From NCBI GenBank assembly GCA_030522415.1, contig CM060124.1:30378754-30442753 (forward strand): 64,000 nt of DNA, given 5' to 3'. The position numbers and the translations under genes were made by a program. This DNA comes from Channallabes apus. Lineage: Eukaryota > Chordata > Actinopteri > Siluriformes > Clariidae. How positions within the stretch are numbered: position 1 is the stretch's first letter; each line of letters starts with the position of its first letter. Below, piece after piece: positions 1 to 12,972 of this stretch. Below the pieces are notes generated by a model. It ran no database searches. It had not been told where the DNA came from and was given only the letters and a program-made list of their open reading frames with translations.

Positions 1-87
1 TTATATAGCAGTTAAGCGGACGTTGTGAGTGAGGTTCAGGAGATGAAAGTGAAGAAGTGCATTAGGTTTTGTACAGTAAAGCTCCGC
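1..87. repeat. 87-bp direct repeat, copy 1
   Basis: This stretch recurs at 2906-2992 in the same orientation with one mismatch (ggttttg against ggatttg). The two copies bracket about 2.8 kb of transposon remnants. After the shared block the copies diverge at once: this one runs into an AT-rich transposon-like tract, the other into gctccgcccactgg. It could be a segmental duplication whose left part lies outside the window. Confidence 0.85.
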
Positions 88-700
88 TTTTTAAAGTAAC
101 TAGTTACATTACAAAATTACTGTCATTAAAAAGTAATTAGTTACATTACAGCGTTACTTTCTAATAAAAGTAACTACAGTGGAACCTCGGATTACGAGCA
201 TAATTCTTTCCGGAAACAGGCTCATATTCCAAAACACTCATAAATCAAAGTAAATTTTCCCATAAGAAATAATAGAAACCTAAATTATTCGTTCCACAGC
301 CCAAAAAAATTTATACATAAAAATAATTAACACAAAATATAAAGTAAAAATAAAACAAATGAACCTGCACTTTACCTTTGAAAAGAATCACAGAGCAGTG
401 TTTCTGTGTAGAGCAGAGAGAAAGTGTGTGTGTTTGTGAAGGCAAGAGGAGGAGGGGAGGGGATAGGGGTGTAACGGCGAGAGTGTATGTGTGAAGGGGC
501 ACGTTGTCAAATTATGCGCACGCACACACCGCGACAGAGAGAGAAAATGGATCTTTAACCTTTGTAATGAGACGTTCTTTTGCTTTACACGTGAGCTCTA
601 CACGCACACATACAGACACAAAATAAAATATGTTTTACACACACGAGGTCACAGTGTTATAGTAAACAGTACACGTGTGCACGGATGTTGATTATCCCAG
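88..700. mobile_element. DNA-transposon remnants (mariner/Tc1-type MITE pieces)
   Basis: From 91 to 178 there are repeated AGTTACATTAC-type blocks. From 179 the sequence CAGTGGAACCTCGG begins a block resembling fish Tc1/mariner MITEs. A related block lies at 20505-20700 (shared cataagaaataat and tgcactttac...tttgaaaagaat segments). No complete terminal inverted repeat pair or coding region is visible, so family and right edge are inferred. Confidence 0.35.
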
Positions 701-1259
701 TAAGAGATGAGAACTAAGACCCAGCAGGGGAGATGATTACCCACAATTCCGCAGCTCCCCATGCCTTCTCACCTCTACATTCAGATAAACTACAAATAAC
801 TGTGATGAAGTAAGCCTGTTATAATAATTGCACGTGTATTCTATATGTTTTCAACTTGGTGTTATTTGATCTTATTAGTTTAGAAATTTATATTTCAATA
901 AATAGTAAACTTGGCCGATTTCGTTCAAATTTTTTGACAAGTGGGGCTTGAAAATTCTCCCACTCCCTTAAGTGGGGAATAACAGAAAATGTTTGAGAAC
1001 CACTGCCTCGTCCTGTGTGTGCTTTACAATGCCAGACAACATTCAAATGCAAATTTTTCACCCTCCCCCTATACATTCAGGACCTCTCCCCACTTCCCCA
1101 ATCTGAGGCTCTTATGCCTCAGACTTTCAGTCTGTCCTGTCTAAACAGATTGTAGCCAGATAAATTTAAATCAGGATAGGAGACAGACTTTTTTTTAACC
1201 AGATTTCAGTAATTACCAGGAATTCAGGATTTGAGCTCTCAACCCAAATTTTTAAGTTT
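701..1259. other. No gene seen
   Basis: AT-rich sequence. I see no splice-bounded exon, RNA gene or complete transposon here. Confidence 0.5.
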
Positions 1260-2055
1260 GCCATCTTTGGTAAGAGGCTTCTTGAATTTCCCCCTTTCCC
1301 TCAGTTCCCCCTCATGTTTGTGTTTCCTTAGTTCTCCCTTTTAGTTATGATGTCATAGTTAGTCCTGCCGGAGTCCCTGCTTGCACTCTACAGTAAATAT
1401 ACATTCACATTATACATTGTGACTGTGACCATACCTAATTGCAATCTCTCCTCCTCTTCTCTTTCTCCCCCTCTTTCTCTTTCCTCTCTCCCCCTGTCTC
1501 CCCCTTTCACTCTTTCTCTCTCTGTCGAGCTACACATGTCGTTCCTGAGCTGCCAGTGATCCAGACTCCCTCTGGACTCCTGATGGTTCTGGCCTCGACT
1601 GGTGTTGTCAGCTGTTTCTCTGAGGACTTGACAATTCGATAGTTCAGGTCTGGAACCTTCTACAAGTCTATCTGAGTCTCCAATAACTACTGGACTCCAT
1701 TTTACATCAACTATTATAACATCAATTAACATCAACTATTATAGCTGAACCTAACACTTAACACTGTATAAATGCAGATAATTTCCTGCTATCTGTTTCA
1801 CCCAGATGAGGATGGGTTCCCTGTTGAGTCTGGTTCCTCTCAAGGTTTCTTCCTATTACCATCTCAGGGAGTTTTTCCTTGCCACTGTCGCCCTCGGGCT
1901 TGCTCACCAGGGACTATCTGAACATTTTGATTCATACACATTCACATTCCATACAAACTTAAATAATTATTTTGATTGTGTAAAGCTGTTTTGAGACAAT
2001 GTCAATTGTTAAAAGCGCTATACAAATAAAACTGAATTGAATTGAATTTAATTGA
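1260..2055 (+). mobile_element. L2 LINE, 3' untranslated end
   Basis: This is a 5'-truncated L2-type LINE holding only the 3' untranslated region. It ends in the tail GCGCTATACAAATAAAACTG followed by AATTG repeats. The same sequence appears in reverse complement at 4375-5230 downstream of an L2 reverse transcriptase reading frame, which identifies the family. Further copies are at 42512-44320 (-) and 48700-49142 (+). The left edge is approximate. Confidence 0.8.
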
Positions 2056-2109
2056 ATTCCTTTAACTGAAGGACATGTTACAGTACAGTCAATTGAGGAG
2101 TGAAATCAT

Positions 2110-2440
2110 TTTGTTGAGCAAATCCCTTCAATTCCCACAGAGCTGATACTTTTGTTCGAGAACGGTCCCTCATAATCACGACCTAAAGAAGACAATGTAG
2201 CTCCCGTATCCACCAGGAAAGAGAATACGGAATCATCTATACACAATTCTATAAAGGGCAACTCATCAACTCACTTCCCCCTCCCCCCCAAAAAAAGTCA
2301 TTTTCCTTCTTTTTCTGTCATCGTCCCTGTTCTACGTCTTCATGTTTTACCACTACAGCCCATGTGTTTGTTTTAGGGTCTAAGCATTTTCCCATCTTTA
2401 TCAAATCAGCCTCATCGTACCCATCTCCCAATGCCAGTTG
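2110..2440 (-). pseudogene. Retroelement aspartic protease fragment (gag-pol relic)
   Basis: On the minus strand a short open stretch (about 2105-2285) encodes a sequence with FLVDTGATLSSL. D-T-G-A is the active-site signature of retropepsins from retroviruses and LTR retrotransposons. Upstream on that strand (to about 2440) is a further open patch that could be the end of gag, but stops separate the two. No LTR or reverse transcriptase accompanies it. I read it as a decayed fragment of an endogenous retroelement. The class, retroviral or other LTR element, is not decidable from this much sequence. Confidence 0.5.
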
Positions 2441-2635
2441 CAAAATAAAGCGATAATCCGCTCCCACGAGCTAACACTGCCTTCATCAGCATATCATCAG
2501 CATATCGACAAAATGCAATGGTTTGTTGGGAGAAGAGAGGATCTTAATAATGTCCTTCAGCGTGCTTTCGATGGTGGAAAGATTTTTGGACCCTTTGGTC
2601 CCATGGAGAGAACAAACGCAGTGTTTTCTCATAAT

Positions 2636-2640
<5 letters not shown>

Positions 2641-2677
<37 letters not shown>
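2641..2677. repeat. (TG)n microsatellite
   Basis: Uninterrupted TG dinucleotide run read directly from the sequence. Two further TG runs lie nearby at 3425-3452 and 3742-3772. Confidence 0.95.
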
Positions 2678-2679
<2 letters not shown>

Positions 2680-2905
2680 ATTTCTCTTAATAAATATGTA
2701 ATAATATATGTATGATGTTTTCATGTCACATGTTTCATTAGGGGTCACAAACTTTCAAGCATTGCCATGTTTCCTAACAGATAACTTTATTTTGATGAAT
2801 AATTATACTATTATAATTATAAAGAACTATTATTAACAGGCCAACAGATAATCCTTATTACAACAATTATCTAATGTCATGTTTAACCAGTTAAAATCTA
2901 AATAT

Positions 2906-2992
2906 TTATATAGCAGTTAAGCGGACGTTGTGAGTGAGGTTCAGGAGATGAAAGTGAAGAAGTGCATTAGGATTTGTACAGTAAAGCTCCGC
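2906..2992. repeat. 87-bp direct repeat, copy 2
   Basis: Second copy of the 1-87 block, same orientation, one mismatch. Confidence 0.85.
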
Positions 2993-3421
2993 CCACTGGC
3001 CTAGAGATGATAGACTCCCCCCGCCCCCCCACCTCACACACACAAACACACACACAAATACACACATTCTTGAGTGAAGTTCTACTTCTCGTCCTTGTTA
3101 AGGTAATTTGTTTACATGTATTTTTATAATAATTACTATTTTTATAGTAATTTTAATGATCATCTCCATATAATTATATTATTATAAAGTTAGTTATTGT
3201 TTCTGTTACTAACAAATGTGACAATTATTGATCCACTTTAAACAATGTTATTAATATTGTATCATATTTATTAATTATTTAATGAAAAAACAATACACAG
3301 TCTTTTAACTGAAACAATTCATTTCAATTTCTGGAAGAATAATTTTAGCATGAAACGTAGTTTGATGTTTTTAGATTTCATTTTTAACAAAAATGACGTT
3401 TAAGTCGTGCACGTGTACATT

Positions 3422-3455
<34 letters not shown>

Positions 3456-3739
3456 GCTCTCATAATCTATAATAGTCTGTGTTTCATGACATGATGCACA
3501 TATAATGTTGTACAGAGTAGGTTAATGTGTAGACGGACAGACACAGACACAGACACAAACCCGGTACATCCATGCAATGACTGATCTTTGGAGTGATGAA
3601 AGTAAAACACACACCACCCTAGTAACATTCTACACATGCCACACAACATGTCGTTTATTTAAGTAAAGAAATTCTCCAGTAGCACAGTGTGGTTAACCTT
3701 AACCTTCAGCACAATGGATCTGTGGAGATGTGTAATATT

Positions 3740-3773
<34 letters not shown>

Positions 3774-3834
3774 CAATATATGCATATGTGAGTGAATTTT
3801 AAACACTATCATAGTGAGGCAATGACATCACACA
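2993..3834. other. No gene seen; AT-rich with TG runs
   Basis: AT-rich DNA with TG microsatellites at 3425-3452 and 3742-3772. I see no coding or RNA gene. Confidence 0.6.
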
Positions 3835-4005
3835 CAAGTTTGGCGCAGGTTTCATGTTGGGTGCCCTTCCTGACACAACCCTCACATTTTACCCAGCATG
3901 GGACTGGCACTTCATACAGTGGCTGAGCTTTGGGCACTGGCTGGGAATCGGACCTTCTGCATGGCAGGCAAGACACCTACTGAGCCACCAGTGGCGATAC
4001 CCGTG
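3835..4005 (-). mobile_element. tRNA-derived SINE
   Basis: Read on the minus strand, the head carries an RNA polymerase III A-box-like GTGGCTCAGTAGGTG and a B-box-like GGTCCGATTCC about 30 nt apart. A non-tRNA body follows (to 3835). This is the layout of a tRNA-headed SINE. The exact family and target duplication are not resolved. Confidence 0.6.
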
Positions 4006-5363
4006 TGTCTCCAAAATATACAGAACTGAAATTTAAAACAATTTTATCTTGTTGTCATCTCTGAGATTATTTCTCAAGAAGGAAATGAACACCGCGGTGT
4101 ATTATATAAGTGTTAGAAGTGTGTGTGCTCCGCCTCACTGTAGTGTTCATATCATTCACACAGATTCTCAATCCGAATTCCCAGAACAAAGGTCGCTGCA
4201 GACTTCTGCAAAAGCAGATGATTTGCTGGTGTAATGCAGGAACAGTTCAGATGGATCTTCACAGGTGAACATACAGTGGGTGCACAAGCAGTATGCGACT
4301 TCTACCGTCATGGCCTACGGCGATAGCATTCGGGTTTGTGCGTTTGCTGGCTTTTACCGCTGAGTGGCGCTATATTCAATTCAATTCAATTCAGTTTTAT
4401 TTGTATAGCGCTTTTAACAATTGACATTGTCTCAAAACAGCTTTACACAATCAAAAGAATTATTTAAGTTTGTATGGAATGTGAATGTGTATGAATCAAA
4501 ATGTTCAGATATTCCCTGGCGAGCAAGCCCGAGGGCGACAGTGGCAAGGAAAAACTCCCTGAGACGGTAATAGGAAGAAACCTTGAGAGGAACCAGACTC
4601 GACAGGGAACCCATCCTCATCTGGGGGAAACAGATAGCAGGAAATGATCTGCATTTATACAGTGTTAAGTGTTAGGTTCAGCTATAATAGTTGATGTTAA
4701 TTGATGTTATAATACTTGATGTAAAATGGAGTCCAGTAGTTATTCGAGACTCAGATAGACTTGTAGAAAGTTCCAGTCCTGAACTATCGAATTGTCAAGT
4801 CCTCAGAGAAACAGCTGACCACATCCCCAATCATCCCCAGACACCAGACGCATCCTAAAGAGACACACGGGGCATCCATGCGACGAGACCTCCAACCAGA
4901 AACCGGGCACCAGGATGGATCAGACAGGTCCGGAGGGCAGAGGGAGTCTGGATCACTGGCAGCTCAGGAACCACATGTGTAGCTCGACAGAGAGAGAGAG
5001 AGAAAGAGTGAAAGGGGGAGACAGGGGGAGAGAGGAAAGAGAAAGAGGGGGAGGAAGAGAAGAGGAGGAGAGATTGCAATTAGGTATGGTCACAGTCACA
5101 ATGTCTAATGTGAATGTATATTTACTGTAGAGTGCAAGCAGGGACTCCGGCAGGACTAACTATGACAGCATAACTAAAAGGGAGAGCCAGAAGGAAACAC
5201 AAACATGAGGGCTCCCTGAGATGTAAAGCAAACAATCACCTCACCGTCAACAAACCTGAGTGATCAAATGAGACTGAGGAAGACAGCATCTAAACATACC
5301 AGTTCACCATAATACTCTACGTCCATGAGTCCCCCAGATCTGCTCCTTTACCTTATGGCAAAT

Positions 5364-7796
5364 CTATTTATAAAATGCTTGGTTAAATAAATAGGTTTTT
5401 AGCCTAGACTTAAACACTGAGACTGTGTCTGAGTCCCGAACACTATTTGGAAGACTATTCCATAATTTTGGGGCTTTGTAAGAAAAAGCTCTGCCCCCAG
5501 CTGTAGTTTTCATAATACGCGGTACTGATAAGCAGCCTGCATCCTTTGACCGAAGTAGGCGTGGCGGATCGTAAGACACTAGCAGTTCGCTCAGATACTG
5601 CGGCGCGAGACCATTTAATGCCTTATATGTCAAGAGTAGTATTTTAAAATCAATGCGAAATTTCACAGGGAGCCAATGCAGTGAAGATAGGATAGGGGTG
5701 ATGTGCTCATATCTTCTGGTTCTAGTGAGGACTCTCGCTGCTGCATTTTGGACTAGCTGAAGCTTGTTTATGCACCTAACTGAACAACCAGACAGTAAGG
5801 CATTACAATAGTCCAACCTAGAAGTGATAAAAGCATGAACTAGTTTTTCTGCATCATTTAGCGACAATATATTTCTTATTTTGGCGATATTTCTAAGGTG
5901 AAAGAATGCTATCCTGGTGATATTATCTACATGAGCTTCAAATGAAAGGCTGGAATCTATAATCACGCCGAGGTCTTTTACTGTTGCACTTGACGGAACA
6001 GAAAGGCCATCTAAAGTTACGGTGAGATCTAAGATTTTACTTCTAGCTGTATGCGGTCCTATGACTAGAACTTCTGTCTTATCCGGATTAAGCAGAAGGA
6101 AGTTAATTAGCATCCAATTTCTTATGTCCTGAACACATTGCTCAACTTTAGTAAGATGGTTTTTCTCATCAGGTTTTGTTGAGACGTATAGCTGTGTGTC
6201 GTCAGCATAACAATGAAAACTAATACCATGCTTACGGATTATGTTGCCCAGAGGAAGCATGTAAAGGGAAAAAAGCAGTGGGCCTAAAACTGAACCCTGC
6301 GGAACGCCAAACTCCACTAGAGAACATGCAGAATAATCACCATTTAAGTCTACATACTGATAACGATCGGTCAAATAGGATCTGAGCCAGGAGAGGGTTG
6401 TACCCTTAATTCCTACAAAATTTTCTAATCTGTGAAGAAGAATAGCATGATCAATAGTGTCAAAAGCTGCACTGAGGTCGAGTAATACAAGCATAGTTAC
6501 ACATCCCTGATCAGAGGCCAATAGGAGGTCATTTACTACTTTAACGAGTGCTGTTTCTGTGCTGTGATGAGGCCTAAATCCTGACTGATACAGTTCATGT
6601 ATGCCATTTCGATGTAGATATGAGCATAGCTGCTCCGCTACTATCTTTTCCAGAATCTTAGAGATAAAGGGGAGGTTTGATATTGGCCTGTAATTGGACA
6701 GCTGACAGGGGTCGAGGTCAGGTTTCTTAATTATTGGTTTAATAACTGCTTCTTTAAAAGATTTTGGAACATAACCAATGCTAAGTGAGGAATTAATTAT
6801 TCTCAACAACGGTTCTGTTATTACTGGTACTATCTGTTTAAGAAAATGTGTCGGTATAGGATCTAATATACAGGTTGATGAATTTGCAGAAGAGATGAGT
6901 GAAATTAGTTCATTCTCTTCAAGAGGAGTAAAGTATTCTAGGTTTGAATCTGACATGGCTAGGTTAACATCAGTATCAATTACATTGTTTGGTTTCAAAG
7001 CCTCAATTTTATGCCTGATATTTACAATTTTATTATTAAAAAAGTTCATGAAGTCCTCACTATTGCATGATGTTGTTGTGGAGATTTCTGTAGTGGTCTT
7101 ATTTCTGGTTAATTTGGCTACGGTATTAAATAAAAATCTAGGATTATTTTTATTTTCTTCTATAAGAGTGGAGAGATACGTTGATCTAGCTACACTAAGA
7201 GCTTTCCTATAGTTCAGGATGCTCTCTTTCCATGCTATTTGAAATACCAACAATTTAGTTTGACGCCATTTACGCTCTAATTTCCGAGCAGTCTGTTTTA
7301 AAGTGCGCGTGTGATCGTTATACCAGGGAGCGAGTTTCTTATCTCTAATAATTTTTCTTTTAGCTGGAGCTACATTATCTAAGGTACAACGAAGTGTCGA
7401 CTCTAAATATTCAGTCGCCTGATCAAGTTCTGTGGGGTCAGACGGTGGCCTAATCGAAGTTGGTAACTCTGGGAGATTACTGATAAAACTCTGTGTGGTA
7501 GTTGATGTGAATGTACGTTTAATACGATAGCGCGGTGCTGTGCGTACATTATCACTGTGACACACTTGAATGGAGACAAGATAGTGATCTGAGATAATTT
7601 CTGACAGTGGAATTGTGAATACATTTCTTATAATTAATCCAAAGAATATTACTAAATCTAAAGTGTGACCTGCTTTATGAGTGGGTCCTACTACACACTG
7701 ATTTACACCTACGGAGTCAAGTATGGATATAAATGCTGTTCTCAGAGGGTCTTCTGGATTCTCAAAATGAATGTTAAAATCTCCAGCAATTAACAC
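5364..7796 (-). pseudogene. L2 ORF2: endonuclease C-terminus plus reverse transcriptase
   Basis: An open frame of about 810 codons that would copy L2 RNA into DNA at a nicked target. Its first residues include AGDFNIHFE, the end of an AP-type endonuclease domain. The reverse transcriptase follows, with [10 protein letters not shown], a [10 protein letters not shown] block and the catalytic YADDTQ box, roughly residues 370-550. A C-terminal region ending YLFNQAFYK closes the frame. The endonuclease N-terminus lies upstream in other frames, so ORF2 as a whole is broken although this part stays open. Confidence 0.85.
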
Positions 7797-8220
7797 TTTG
7801 TCTACAGAAATGACCAGGTCTGAGATGAAATCTGCAAATTCACTAAGAAATTCAGAATACGGCCCTGGAGGTCTGTAAATTATAATTAGTGGAATCGACT
7901 GAGCTGATTTAATATACTTAAATACACTTATGTTACTATAGAGAATTTCAAATGAGTTAAATTTGTGTCGGTGTTTTTGTACGATAGACAGATTATCATT
8001 ATGAATAACTGCGACGCCTCCTCCTCTACCAGTTAACCGAGGCTGGTGTATGTAGCTGTATCCAGGAGGACTAGCTTCATTTAGAGCTACATACTCATCC
8101 TGTTTAACCCATGTTTCAGTTAAACAGAGTATATCAAACGCCTGATCTGTGATAATTTCATTAACAATAACTGCTTTTGTATGTGAGAGATCTAATATTT
8201 AACTTTCCTAGCTTCAGATC
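7797..8220 (-). pseudogene. L2 endonuclease N-terminal half, frame-disrupted
   Basis: Minus-strand fragments read LCLTETW and GRGGGVAVI, both typical of the AP-endonuclease domain of L2/CR1 LINEs. The reading is broken by stops and frame changes before it meets the open ORF2 at 7796. It belongs to the same L2 insertion. Confidence 0.7.
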
Positions 8221-8433
8221 AGAGGTGCCGGCTGCGCATTCAGTATGATCGGAGTTTGTGGACTTTATGTTAATTAGATTATTAAAACAGACTTTCTGGG
8301 TCTTTCTACATTTTTGCTTAGATCGGGGAACAGACACAGTCTCAATATGGTGAACCCTGAGTGACGACTCTATGCAGCTAGCAGACGGTTGGTTTAGCCT
8401 GTCTGTCTGCTCCCTGGCCTGGGCTCTGGATTG

Positions 8434-8655
8434 TCACCGATTAACTAGACCTCTACTGAGACTATGAGCTATACTACAGGAAATGAGAGCAGCACCTTCC
8501 CGAGTGGGATGGACACCGTCCCGCCCTAACAGGCCAGCTTTGCCCTCAAAGGTCTTCCAATTATCTATGTAGCCCACATTATTTTCGGAGCACCACCTGG
8601 ACATCCAGCGGTTCAGCGACCATAACCTGCTGTAAGCTATGTCGCCACGTCTCAT
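8434..8655 (-). pseudogene. L2 ORF1 esterase-like C-terminus
   Basis: The short frame contains LLGRDGVHPTREG. The D-x-x-H arrangement matches the last catalytic block of SGNH/GDSL-type esterase domains found in ORF1 of some L2/CR1 LINEs. It is truncated on its N-terminal side, where the L2 insertion ends. A related minus-strand fragment occurs near 39700-39760. Confidence 0.6.
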
Positions 8656-11600
8656 TGGGATGGGACCAGAGCATACTACTTCGCATAGTTATATATACTT
8701 AGCTATATAACTATAGACTGACGCCTCAGGCATCAGTTCGTTCTCTCCAGGCTTAATGAGGCGCAGGTCGTCCACAGCCGCAGGTCGTTGCAGATAAAAT
8801 AAAGTGAAACATTGTAAATAAACGAATTCATAATGACAGTAGTAACATTACAGTACAAATTTATAATTAAAATTAAATTCAGTTTTTTTCGTATCGAATT
8901 TAAGCAACGTAAACATTAACACACTGAACCTTTTTAATACGTGTAATTACAGTAGAAAAGCTACACGTGTAGGGTCTTGTGTCATCATATATTTTGTGTT
9001 CTTTAAATTTGTAGCTTTTATAAGACTCTACTTTTATTTAGGTGCACTCACAATGACGAAAAAACTTTATGATTTTGTTAAATAAATAAAGTAAACGGGG
9101 TTCTGTATTGATTTTGGTGAACTTGAGCGCGTCAGAAAATGAACCCAAACTCTGTGTATACTCGCCGCACAGACGTGAAAAATATATACTTATAGAAAGC
9201 GAAATATCTGCTTTAATATAAACTAATGAAAAAAAATTATTAGATTATGTAAATCGTATGAAAAGTGAATTATAGGCGCGCTCACTGCTGCGGAGACGTC
9301 GAGATGACATGATCACCTTCAGCACAGCCGAAACCGAAGGAATCACTAATTTATCAATGAATTATTAAAATGGTCAGAGTGAGTTTCCTGGCTGTTTTAA
9401 CAAATATTTGAAGTAGATAACAGTAGCCCACATTTATAAAAGCATTTTTATTTAGACTATAAAAAATAATCCTGCATTTATTTTTAGGTGTGCCCGCTGC
9501 CACAGTTCTTATATGGCTCTTAATCTGAGTAAATTCAGTAACAAACCTGTAAAACAGGTACATCTGTATGAATAAATTGTTTAAATGTGATCAGTGATTT
9601 ATGTAAATGACTCAGTTTAGATGTAAGTAAATGCTCCTTGCTAGGGACTGACATCGGCGTGCGTTTCTCCCAGCGCCGCATAGACAGCGCTTATTTAACA
9701 CCTATAATATGTGTTTGCTGAAAGAGATATATAATCTCTCATATCGGCGCGCGCGTTCATCTGACTTTAGATCAAAACTCGGCAAAGTTAAAGAGCGCAC
9801 ACGCGGGATCATGCAAACGTTTTAAATTCATTAAAAGGTTTATTCACAACCACGTTTCAGCCATTCACACATGCATTGTGCTGTTGTTTGTCCACACTTT
9901 CAGTTTTCCCCTTCTACTCTCCTCTTTCATCAAAAATGAACAATCCGACACGAGCAGATTTGTTTCAGTCAGAATATTTATCAATCATAAAGAGAGGCGA
10001 CATACTTGCTGATTAAACACTGCATTTTTTAAAGTGAAAGCACGTGATGTGAGCAGCTTTAATTATTGATAATTAAATCATTATTAAATGGTGGACATAA
10101 ACAGCAAAAAGAATAATATTATTATTTTGATTATTATTATCATGTTCTTTTGCTGTTTGAGCGTCTGTGGATTCCAAAATTTATATTTTTACCGTTTTTT
10201 TAATCACTTGAATGGAAGAGATAGAAAGATTCCTTATCATAACGTGCCTTGTATTGTTTTTAATCGCTCGATACACTTGATTTATTTGGTTTGTTTATTT
10301 ATAAATACAATCTAAAATTAAAAGTAATTAAAAACAGCGTAGAGTGATTAATAACACTACATGTTATGGTAAGAAAAATCTCATTCCAGGGATTACAAAC
10401 TGTAACAATGTCAATTTTATAGATCACACACTGAACCTTTTTATTATGTGTAATTAGAAAAGCTACACGTGAGAGGTAATTTGTGATCTTATATTTTGTG
10501 TTCTTTAAATTTGTAGCTTTTATAAGACTCTACTTTTATTTAGGTGCACTCACAATGAAGAAAAACTTTACGATTTTGTTAAATAAATAAAGTAAACGGG
10601 GTTCTGTATTGATTTTGGGTAAATACACATGGAATAATTTTATTTGGTTTGTTTATTTATAAATAAAATCTAAAATTAAAACAGTGTAGAGTGATTAATA
10701 ACAGTGTAGAATGATTAAGAACACTACATGTTATGGTAAGAAAAATCTCATTCCAGGGATTACAAACTGTAACAATGTCAATTTTAGAATTCAGAAGATT
10801 TTAAGTTTACACAAATTTAAGAAGAGGCCTGAAGCAAGATCCAAGATCTTCCCCAGTTTGCTGAAACCATGAACAGTGGTGATTTTAGTTTCTATGTGTA
10901 GTTTTGTATGTGTCTGACTTTGCAAAGCACACACCTTTTTAAATGTAAATGCTCCTCGCTGCGCTGTTTGGGGGAGGGGCACGCTAATGACGATTTGGTC
11001 TGCTATGTGGAGCCTCGCCCGTGAGATGTTGCGCGCGCACTACACGGCAAAAATATGCTAGTATATCATGACTGAAATACAGATACAGAAAGCGAAATGT
11101 CTGCTTTTGTATAAATTAATGGGGGGAAATCAGCTTATGTAATTTGTATAAAACGTGGATTACTACAGCGCATCCACTCACAGCCGAAACCAAAGACATC
11201 AACGTATCAATGAATTATTAAAATGGCCAGTCAGTTTCCCTGCTGTTTTCTTATCCCCAGCCCCGTTAAAACGGCGCACTGTATTCAGAGGCTTTGCCTA
11301 TTCAGTAAAGAAAAACACTATTGTTATTATTTCAATACATACTGTACAGCTGTGAGAATTGTGGCAGGAATATAATGCCCTACGATTCACATTCATTTAC
11401 AATATGTGCGTCAATGTCCAACTTAAACCAAGCATGCGCTGCCACGCTTGGATGCTCAGTAGTGTGCAATGCAGCAAGTGCAAGCCAAATGCGAACAAAT
11501 AACGAAATAAGAGAGCTTGATTATACTGCATAAACATCATTCAGTAAAACTGAATCGCAGAAAAAAATCTACAGTTAACGAATTAAGATGGTTATACAGC

Positions 11601-12215
11601 AAAAATATTATTTTATTACAACGAAATCTCTGGATCCTTTATGAGACGGCATAAATATTTAATACAACAAATTAAATATTTTGGTTTATATTCTGGTTTA
11701 TATTATATGGTTAATGTATTTTGGTTTATATTGCAAACGAATAATGAATCAAGAGCCTGTGATTATATTGCATAAATATTATTTGTTGTGGATTTGTCCT
11801 GATCTTGGATTGTTTCGTTCTCCGATGCTCATCTCGCACTTGTTGTCATAGCAACATGTCCGTAAGCTTGAACCTGCTCGGTAGCAGGTTTATTTCATGT
11901 AAACAGGATTAAGGCTGCGCTCCCGCCGGGTTATGATTGGTTGAAATGGTGAGGTCACATCTGATTGGTTAAAGAGCGCTGACGTGGACTGACTCACGTG
12001 GGGAAAGAAAAGTATCTTGCATATATATATACGGCTTGCCATAATATATATATATTGATATCAAATTGAAATAAAATATTATATTAGAACATAAATTCAT
12101 AGGTTTTTTTTATTATTATAATAAACTCTAGGCATGAGACAGCCCTCAAGACCATTAATTCAAATTCTTGTATAATTTTTATTTTGTAACACATTTATTT
12201 TTCAGGGGTTCGTTA

Positions 12216-12218
<3 letters not shown>

Positions 12219-12253
<35 letters not shown>
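12219..12253. repeat. (AT)n microsatellite
   Basis: Uninterrupted AT run inside the left TA element. Confidence 0.95.
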
Positions 12254-12259
<6 letters not shown>

Positions 12260-12547
12260 TTTTATAATGCAAAATTGGACAAAACTAATTTTATTATAAA
12301 GTAAACAATATAAAAGTATACATGTTTTTAAAAAAATATTAATATTTCAATTTTTCCATATACAACTTATTTATTATCATATTTCTTATTTTATTGTCTC
12401 ATGTAATTTGTAAACCATATGTGCATATTATGTTCTAATATAATATTTGATAGCGACTATGTGTGTGTGGTGGTGTGGGGGATCCATGACAGGGAAGCAT
12501 TTCAGCGCATAACACGTGGTGGGGGGGGGCATTTCAGCGCATAACAG

Positions 12548-12972
12548 GTGTTACAAAAAAAATTGAGCTTGTTCTTTTGTCATTTCGTTAACCAATCAAA
12601 GGGCTTGTGATCAGTGTTTCTACTGTCGATGCATATCGCCTTTTAAACCAACGCACGAACGCGCAATAATCCTAGACAACTCAATCCGGCCAGACTAATC
12701 ATCAACAACAGGTGTGATCGAAGAACCGACTTAGCCAGAGCCTAATTAGCACGATGATCTCATCTTAGATGTGTCAATTCATCCCGGATGTTTCAAGCGA
12801 CGTACGAAGAACACCCCCCAGGCGTCTAGCTTTTGTTGATATAAGATTAGTTTGTGTTTGGTGTTTACCTTGTTTATGTTTAATAAAAAGAATTACTTGA
12901 ACCGTCAGCTCGCCTCCTCCGCATTCATGCCACGAACACGCACCAGACGCAGACACAGAGAGAATCGTGACA
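12548..12972 (+). mobile_element. Probable solo LTR related to the 33079-38709 element
   Basis: The segment 12898-12972 (AACCGTCAGCTCGCC ... GACGCAGACAC ... GTGACA) closely resembles the U5 end of the LTRs at 33079 and 38347 read on their minus strand. An AATAAA (about 12880) precedes it at the matching place. No internal retroelement sequence adjoins. The interval 11790-12975 separates two copies of a roughly 190-bp block of the host element. The left edge of the LTR is uncertain. Confidence 0.5.

Larger units (their letters stand above)
4375..8701 (-). mobile_element. L2 LINE, nearly full 4.3-kb copy
   Basis: An L2-clade non-LTR retrotransposon on the minus strand. From its 5' side it holds the tail of ORF1 with an esterase-like GRDGVHPT motif (8434-8655). 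A broken endonuclease region follows (7797-8220), then a long ORF2 (5364-7796) and a 3' UTR ending in the AATTG tail at 4375. It sits inside the left TA element, and GCTATA occurs at both edges (4369-4374 and 8702-8707) as a target duplication. The right-hand copy of the host element at 63680-63700 shows the uninterrupted site. Confidence 0.85.
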
